Shown here in pieces: positions 41,948 to 45,928 of a DNA stretch of 45,928 bases (position 1 is the first letter of the stretch; each line of letters starts with the position of its first letter). Made by a program: the position numbers and the translations under genes. The notes below the pieces were generated by a model that worked only from the letters and a program-made list of their open reading frames with translations, was not told the DNA's origin and ran no database searches. The stretch is from an uncultured Bacilli bacterium (GTDB lineage Bacteria > Bacillota_I > Bacilli_A > RF39 > UBA660). Location: the NCBI GenBank assembly GCA_944371305.1, contig CALVXM010000007.1:1-45928 (forward strand), written 5' to 3'.

Positions 41948-41998
41948 ATGCCAAAATTTTATACAGCAAGATATGAACAGATATGTATTGTATGGTAA
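41948..41998 (+). pseudogene. 16-codon frame behind a strong ribosome site, possible gene remnant
   Basis: AGGAGG lies 5 nt before ATG of MPKFYTARYEQICIVW-stop. The opening resembles, to my memory, the start of Rpn-type PD-(D/E)XK nuclease/transposase proteins. The remaining bases to 42063 show nothing further, so this may be a decayed 5' end. It could also be a real small peptide. Confidence 0.25.
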
Positions 41999-42063
41999 AA
42001 CAAGATATATTAAAAATTTCTAGTTTAAAAAGTTAATTTCAAATAAAAATTTAAACAAATAAT

Positions 42064-42093
42064 GTATGAAAAATTTTCTTTGATATCATAATT
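42064..42093 (+). promoter_or_regulatory. Candidate sigma-G/F-type promoter before sigG
   Basis: GTATG (42064-42068), 18-nt spacer and CATAATT (42087-42093), against the sigma-G consensus GHATR-N18-CATNHTA: one base differs. This fits autoregulation of sigG known from Bacillus. Confidence 0.5.
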
Positions 42094-42115
42094 GATATGA
42101 AAGGAGATTTTTTAT

Positions 42116-42889
42116 ATGGCACGCCATCGCGTTGAAATATGTGGCGTGAATACTGCGAATATTAAAGTTTTAAGTAATGAAGAAATGCTAGAATTATTTA
42201 AAAAATATCAACAAGGTGATTTACAAGCAAAAGAAGATTTAATTAATGGCAATTTAAAACTAGTTCTATCGATTTTAAAAAAATATAACAATCGAACAGA
42301 TAATTTAGATGATTTATTTCAAATCGGTTGTGTGGGCTTAATTAAAGCGATTGATAACTTCGATTTGGCTCACGAGGTAAAGTTCTCTACTTATGCTGTT
42401 CCGATGGTTTTAGGGGAAATTAAACGGTATTTACGGGATAGTAGTTCTGTAAGAGTAACAAGAAGTTTAAAAGATATTGCTTATCGGGGATTAAAAGCAA
42501 AAGAAGAATTAACAAATAAATTAAACCGTGAACCAAGTGTCAAAGAAATAGCTGATTTATTAGGTATTGCTGAACTGGATGTCATTCAAGCTTTTGATGC
42601 TGTTAAAGATGCTGTTAGTATGTCCGAACCGATTTATAACGATGGTGGAGATACTATCTATTTATCTGAACAAATAGCAGATACCAAAGATAAAGTAGGA
42701 ATCGATATGAATTTAATGTTAAAAGAAACTTTGAATAAATTAAAACCAAAAGAAAAATTTATTATTTATAAAAGATATTTTGAAGGTATTACTCAAATTG
42801 AATTATCAGAAGAAATTGGAATTAGTCAAGCCCAAATTTCTAGAATTGAAAAAAATTGTTTAGATAATATGAAAAAAATGATGAAATAA
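42116..42889 (+). CDS. sigG: RNA polymerase forespore sigma factor SigG
   Basis: The 257-residue sigma-70 factor directs late forespore genes during endospore formation. It has the SigG-specific N-terminus HRVEICGVNT and region 2 (DDLFQIGCVGLIKAIDNFDLAHEVKFSTYAVPM). Also visible are LGEIKRYLRDSSSVRVTRSLKD, EPIYNDGGDTIYLSEQI, and the region 4 helix-turn-helix QIELSEEIGISQAQISRIE. Length equals Bacillus SigG. Start at ATG after AAAGGAG. The next gene is ylmC-like, an order also seen near sigG in Bacilli. SigF is the main alternative, but VEICGVNT favours SigG. Confidence 0.92.
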   Translation: MARHRVEICGVNTANIKVLSNEEMLELFKKYQQGDLQAKEDLINGNLKLVLSILKKYNNRTDNLDDLFQIGCVGLIKAIDNFDLAHEVKFSTYAVPMVLGEIKRYLRDSSSVRVTRSLKDIAYRGLKAKEELTNKLNREPSVKEIADLLGIAELDVIQAFDAVKDAVSMSEPIYNDGGDTIYLSEQIADTKDKVGIDMNLMLKETLNKLKPKEKFIIYKRYFEGITQIELSEEIGISQAQISRIEKNCLDNMKKMMK

Positions 42890-42914
42890 ACATAAATTTT
42901 AAATAGGTGGTAGT

Positions 42915-43142
42915 ATGTACTTAAGCGAGCTTCAGTCAAAAAATATTGTAACTACTTCAGGAAAATTAATTGGCAATATTGTCGATATCGTTATCGATAG
43001 TGGCAATATCAAATATTTAATTGTCGAAAAAACTAAATTTTTAATATCGATGTTTACCTCTAAAAATGAAGTGGAAATCAAATGGGATCAAATAAAAACG
43101 ATTGGTGATGATGTCATAATTGTTGATGTAAATAAGATATAA
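42915..43142 (+). CDS. YlmC/YmxH-family PRC-barrel protein
   Basis: The 75-residue protein is a single PRC-barrel domain (LQSKNIVTTSGKLIGNIVDIVID ... FLISMFTSKNEVEIKWDQIKTIGDDVIIV), the form called YlmC/YmxH in spore formers. The exact role is unknown. It lies 25 bp after sigG with GGTGGT before its ATG and is probably co-transcribed. Confidence 0.88.
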   Translation: MYLSELQSKNIVTTSGKLIGNIVDIVIDSGNIKYLIVEKTKFLISMFTSKNEVEIKWDQIKTIGDDVIIVDVNKI

Positions 43143-43159
43143 AATTTTAAAAAAATGGT

Positions 43160-43189
43160 TTGACATAGACTAAAATTTTATGATATACT
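43160..43189 (+). promoter_or_regulatory. Promoter of the gene at 43217
   Basis: TTGACA, an 18-nt spacer and TATACT with TGA extension: the closest match to the vegetative consensus in the window. Confidence 0.8.
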
Positions 43190-43216
43190 GAAAACTCGCG
43201 GGAGGAAAAAGATAGT

Positions 43217-43666
43217 ATGTTTGACAAAATTACATTAGATTATTTATACGTAGCAAATTATGTATCTGAAACATTAGAATATATTTATACTGGGATTTAT
43301 AATCCTGTTACTATTACACATCATTTTAAGAAAAAAAGTAAGAAGCAAGTATTTATTGCTTTAATGGATAATAAGCAAAAATTTGTTGGTTATATGAATT
43401 TGTTCGATGGACAAGTTTATTCTGAGAAGTTTAATTCGACCGATGATTATGATTTGATAGTCGATCAAAATGATCAAAATGGTATAGCTTCAGCTTGTAA
43501 AACTAATAGTGGTTATTATGATTTTGAGCCATTATCTAATTATAATTCAAAATATATAAAACCTTATATGACATTAAGTGAAACTAAAAAAGCTTTAAAG
43601 GATATTAATAGACAAATAAGTAAAATCAATGAAAAAGGTAAAACTAAACAATTTTTACCTTTTTAA
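43217..43666 (+). CDS. Hypothetical protein, 149 residues
   Basis: I do not recognise this family. It is a soluble, mixed alpha/beta-looking protein. It begins MFDKITLDYLYVANYVSETLEYIY, has a lysine-rich HHFKKKSKKQ segment near residue 36, and ends with a charged helix (KKALKDINRQISKINEKGKTKQF). No signal peptide or membrane helix. A strong promoter and GGGAGG site suggest steady expression. It lies just upstream of the RNase J-like gene, separated by a weak terminator. Confidence 0.7.
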   Translation: MFDKITLDYLYVANYVSETLEYIYTGIYNPVTITHHFKKKSKKQVFIALMDNKQKFVGYMNLFDGQVYSEKFNSTDDYDLIVDQNDQNGIASACKTNSGYYDFEPLSNYNSKYIKPYMTLSETKKALKDINRQISKINEKGKTKQFLPF

Positions 43667-43680
43667 ATGTCCATAATTGG

Positions 43681-43719
43681 TAAGAAAGTTATATAAACTA
43701 GACTAATTTCTTATTTTTT
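43681..43719 (+). terminator. Probable weak intrinsic terminator
   Basis: A 7-bp stem TAAGAAA / TTTCTTA with a 19-nt loop, followed by TTTTTT. Confidence 0.45.
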
Positions 43720-43727
43720 GATATAAT
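43719..43727 (+). promoter_or_regulatory. Extended -10 promoter of the RNase J-like gene
   Basis: TGATATAAT lies 39 nt before the ATG. The ribosome site is AAAGGAGGT. Confidence 0.55.
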
Positions 43728-43766
43728 TATTTAGGTTTTAATGTAATTTGGGAAAGGAGGTAAGTT

Positions 43767-45407
43767 ATGAGTAAAATTAAAATATTTGCTTTAGGTGGAC
43801 TTAATGAAATTGGAAAAAATATGTATGTTATCGATGTTGATAATGAATTATATATATTTGAATCTGGATTAAAATATGCCGATGATAAAATGTTAGGTGT
43901 TGATTATATTATCCCTAATTATGATTATTTAGTTAATAATCAAGCTAGAATTCAAGGTATCTTTCTATCACATGGTCATGATGAGCAAATCGGTGCTTTA
44001 CCTGATATGTTACACGATTTACCAAATGTTAAAATATATGGAACTAAATTCACTTTGGAACTATTGAAGGAAGAATTAGAACTTGAAAAAATTAAAGCTA
44101 ATTTGGTAGAAGTTGTACCTCATAAAAAAATCAAAGTTGGTAAAAATTATATTTTTCCTATCAGTTTATCTCATTCTGTACCTGATAGTGTTGGTTATGT
44201 TTTATATACTAAAGATGGCGCTATTTTCTATACTGGTAACTTTGTTTTTGATTCTTCAATGCAAAAAAGTTATAAAACTGATATTGGTAAATTAGCTTAT
44301 GTTGGTAAACAAGGAGTTTTATGTTTGCTAAGTGAATCTTTATATGCTGATAAAACTGGTTTTACTTCACCTAAACATCGTAGTTATAAGTATTTAAAAG
44401 AAACTATTAATAAATATAATAATCGCATTTTAGTTAATATTTTTCAAGGACAAATTTATCGTATGCAAGAGTTATTAAATGCTATTACTGAAGCTAATCG
44501 TAAAATTGTTATTTTAGGAAAAAGTTTAGAACAAAATTTAATTAAAGCTATTGATAACGGTTATATTACTTTTGATAAATCACGAATTGGTAATATTCAT
44601 CATTTAGAAAAAAATTCTATTATTATCATATCTGATGAAAGAGAAAAACCTTTTTCTAACATTAAACGGATCGTTAAAGGTTATGATAAGTTTGTCACTT
44701 TAAATGAAGATGATACTATTATCTTTGCTTCACCAGTTTACGATGGAATGGAGAAAAGTGCTACAATGTTGTTTGATGAAATTGCTAAAAAAGGATGTAA
44801 TTTAATTACTATGTCTAGTAAACAATTTTATTCTCTACATGCATCAAGTGAAGATTTGATGTTAATGATTAATTTGATGCAACCTAAGTATTATTTTCCT
44901 ATAATTGGTGAATATCGCCATCAAGTAGCCAATGCGGAAGTGGCTAAACAAATGGGATTTAAAGAAGAAAATATTATCTTAAATTTGAACGGTCAAGTAG
45001 CTACTTTTATCGATGGTAAATTAGTTGATGAAAGTGAAACCGTTAAAGTTGATGATATTCTAATCGATGGTAAAACAGTGGGTGACGTTGGTGAATTAGT
45101 CATTAAAGATCGTGAAATGTTAGGCGAAAATGGTATAGTTTTAGTAGTAGCTATTATTGATAAATTAACTAAAAAAGTTCTATCTGGTCCTGAAATTATT
45201 ACCAAAGGATTTGTCTATGTTAAAGATAATAGCGATTTACTTAAAGAAGCTTCTAAAATGGCTTTAGAAATAATTAATAATAATACTAAGGTATCATATA
45301 TTGATTATAATAAAACTAAAAACCAAATTAGAGATAATATTGGTAAATACTTTTATCAAGAAACTGAATCAAAACCAATTATTTTGATAATGATGCAAGA
45401 AGTTTAA
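43767..45407 (+). CDS. RNase J-family protein with degenerate active site (J2-like)
   Basis: The 546-residue protein has the full RNase J layout. A metallo-beta-lactamase core is split by a beta-CASP domain, and a C-terminal domain follows (GPEIITKGFVYVKD). Active RNase J has HGHEDH; here it is HGHDEQ (69-74), so the second Asp is Glu and the last His is Gln. TGDF is TGNF, HVSGHAS is FYSLHAS, and PVHGEYR is PIIGEYR. At least four metal-site residues are replaced. The Firmicute RNase J2 subunits are likewise degenerate and act with J1. A structural partner role in mRNA decay is likely. No second rnj gene is in the window. Confidence 0.88.
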   Translation: MSKIKIFALGGLNEIGKNMYVIDVDNELYIFESGLKYADDKMLGVDYIIPNYDYLVNNQARIQGIFLSHGHDEQIGALPDMLHDLPNVKIYGTKFTLELLKEELELEKIKANLVEVVPHKKIKVGKNYIFPISLSHSVPDSVGYVLYTKDGAIFYTGNFVFDSSMQKSYKTDIGKLAYVGKQGVLCLLSESLYADKTGFTSPKHRSYKYLKETINKYNNRILVNIFQGQIYRMQELLNAITEANRKIVILGKSLEQNLIKAIDNGYITFDKSRIGNIHHLEKNSIIIISDEREKPFSNIKRIVKGYDKFVTLNEDDTIIFASPVYDGMEKSATMLFDEIAKKGCNLITMSSKQFYSLHASSEDLMLMINLMQPKYYFPIIGEYRHQVANAEVAKQMGFKEENIILNLNGQVATFIDGKLVDESETVKVDDILIDGKTVGDVGELVIKDREMLGENGIVLVVAIIDKLTKKVLSGPEIITKGFVYVKDNSDLLKEASKMALEIINNNTKVSYIDYNKTKNQIRDNIGKYFYQETESKPIILIMMQEV

Positions 45408-45435
45408 AATGTTTGTGAAATACAGACATTTTTTT
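45408..45435 (+). terminator. Intrinsic terminator of the RNase J-like gene
   Basis: A 9-bp stem AATGTTTGT / ACAGACATT (one G-T) with a 5-nt loop, followed by TTTTTT. Confidence 0.8.
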
Positions 45436-45501
45436 ATTATATTTAAAACATTACTTAATTTATTATTTATAATAAGTATTGCTTTTAGCTACTTTTTTAT
45501 A

Positions 45502-45670
45502 TATAATTATTAATAGAAAGTAGGTGTAGTTAGATGTTAGAAAATAAGGCAACACCCGTATTAGCAAATAGCACACATAAAAGCGACAATAACCTTTATA
45601 GACTAAAATAGTATTTATTTAATTTAAAAATAAACAAACTACCTCACATCAAAAATGTCACATATTATTA
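45502..45670 (+). repeat. Leader module copy B (promoter, small reading frame, conserved tail)
   Basis: The second copy of the module at 29967. It has the same TATAAT, AGTAGG, ATG and MLENK frame at the same spacing. After the frame's stop, the tail AAATAAACAAACTACCTCACAT... is still conserved, so this part must act as DNA or RNA. It precedes a prepilin gene. It fills most of the 360-bp gap between the RNase J-like gene and the prepilin. Confidence 0.8.
45534..45611 (+). CDS. Small frame in leader B, 25 residues (MLENKATPVLANSTH...)
   Basis: MLENKATPVLANSTH followed by KSDNNLYRLK and TAG. Hydrophilic, no signal or membrane segment. Compared with copy A the changes are largely conservative, which supports translation. 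The ribosome site is AGTAGG, 9 nt upstream. The role is unknown. A leader peptide controlling the downstream gene is one possibility. Confidence 0.45.
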   Translation: MLENKATPVLANSTHKSDNNLYRLK

Positions 45671-45680
45671 AAAAAGATAA

Positions 45681-45709
45681 TTGACTTATAACCTAATATA
45701 AGTTAGAAT
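45681..45709 (+). promoter_or_regulatory. Second promoter directly before the prepilin gene
   Basis: TTGACT (45681-45686), a 17-nt spacer and TAGAAT (45704-45709), giving a leader of about 50 nt. The prepilin could thus be read from this promoter or from the one inside leader B. Confidence 0.6.
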
Positions 45710-45767
45710 GAAGTTATAGAATAAACAATATAAATATAAGACATAATAGAAGTGAGGAGAGAAATAG

Positions 45768-45928
45768 ATGAAAAAAGGATTTACATTAGTCGAATTATTG
45801 GCCGTAATAATAATACTTGGGATAATAGCATTAATAACTTTTCCAATAGTCGATAATTCAATAAAAAATAGTAAGCAAGCAGCATTAGAAAGAACCATTG
45901 GTAGTATAGAAGAAGCAGCTCATAATTA
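45768..45928 (+). CDS. Type IV prepilin/pseudopilin-like protein (partial, runs off the window)
   Basis: The 53 visible codons begin MKKGFTLVELLAVIIILGII, the class III signal of type IV pilins. It has a short basic leader, a G-F cleavage site, Glu5 of the mature protein and a hydrophobic helix. NSIKNSKQAALERTIGSIEEAAHN follows. A prepilin peptidase would cut after Gly4. ATG at 45768 follows GTGAGGAG. By analogy with the broken gene at 30.1 kb, the missing C-terminus may carry a lectin-like domain, which is inference. Confidence 0.88.
   Translation, partial: MKKGFTLVELLAVIIILGIIALITFPIVDNSIKNSKQAALERTIGSIEEAAHN

Noticed and set aside
43681-43719. Strong terminator before the RNase J-like gene
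   Set aside because: The stem is short with a 19-nt loop, so I kept it only as a weak terminator.
1-45928. CRISPR array
   Set aside because: No run of regularly spaced identical repeats was seen. The only sizeable dispersed repeats are the IS flanks and the two leader modules.

Overview
The window comes from a very AT-rich, low-GC Gram-positive bacterium that uses the standard bacterial code. Many genes end in TGA and tryptophan is TGG. Spore sigma factor SigG followed by a YlmC/YmxH-type gene, wall teichoic acid-type genes (TagO, CDP-glycerol transferases, a TagGH-like exporter, an LCP ligase), a FemABX protein and RNase J point to a Bacilli/Erysipelotrichia-like Firmicute. An [FeFe] hydrogenase, rubrerythrin, a Fur/PerR-type regulator and a radical-type acyl-CoA dehydratase/activase set point to an anaerobe, probably gut-associated. 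The species cannot be named from the sequence. Most promoters are extended -10 (TGnTATAAT) boxes close to the start codon.

Layout. 1-4.6 kb: a CDP-alcohol phosphatidyltransferase, then a two-gene unit of a dockerin-bearing wall hydrolase and a membrane-anchored cohesin protein. 4.7-6.7 kb: gpsA and a membrane acyltransferase. 6.85-8.48 kb: a recent IS1202/ISNCY-type insertion with a 20-bp target duplication. 8.5-19.2 kb: a surface polymer locus with two CDP-glycerol-type transferases, a TarI/IspD-like cytidylyltransferase, an NAD epimerase/dehydratase, two polysaccharide pyruvyl transferase family proteins, an ABC exporter and tagO. 19.3-25.9 kb: a small thioredoxin-like protein with an apparent ATT start, DUF1003, Fur-rubrerythrin, hydrogenase, SDR, glyA, folD and a small XRE regulator. 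25.9-29.9 kb: tRNA-Met(CAT), VanZ, an ABC transporter and a lipoprotein.

29.9-31.2 kb holds a broken gene whose C-terminus looks like the variable C-type lectin domain of diversity-generating retroelement (DGR) targets. It lies behind a ~165-bp promoter/small-ORF module. The same module recurs at 45.5 kb, in front of a prepilin gene that runs off the window. 31.2-35.4 kb: signal peptidase I, a PH-domain protein and a 999-residue beta-helix surface protein. 35.4-39.7 kb: a FemABX protein and a three-gene acyl-CoA dehydratase/activase operon. 39.8-45.4 kb: LCP ligase, sigG with a candidate sigma-G promoter, ylmC, an unknown gene, and an RNase J paralogue that has lost catalytic residues.

The theme is the cell envelope: polymer synthesis and export, attachment to peptidoglycan, wall hydrolysis tethered by cohesin-dockerin, and surface-exposed, possibly variable proteins. 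The two best candidates for something undescribed are the duplicated leader with its conserved small peptide ahead of pilin/lectin genes, and the self-contained dockerin-hydrolase/membrane-cohesin pair.
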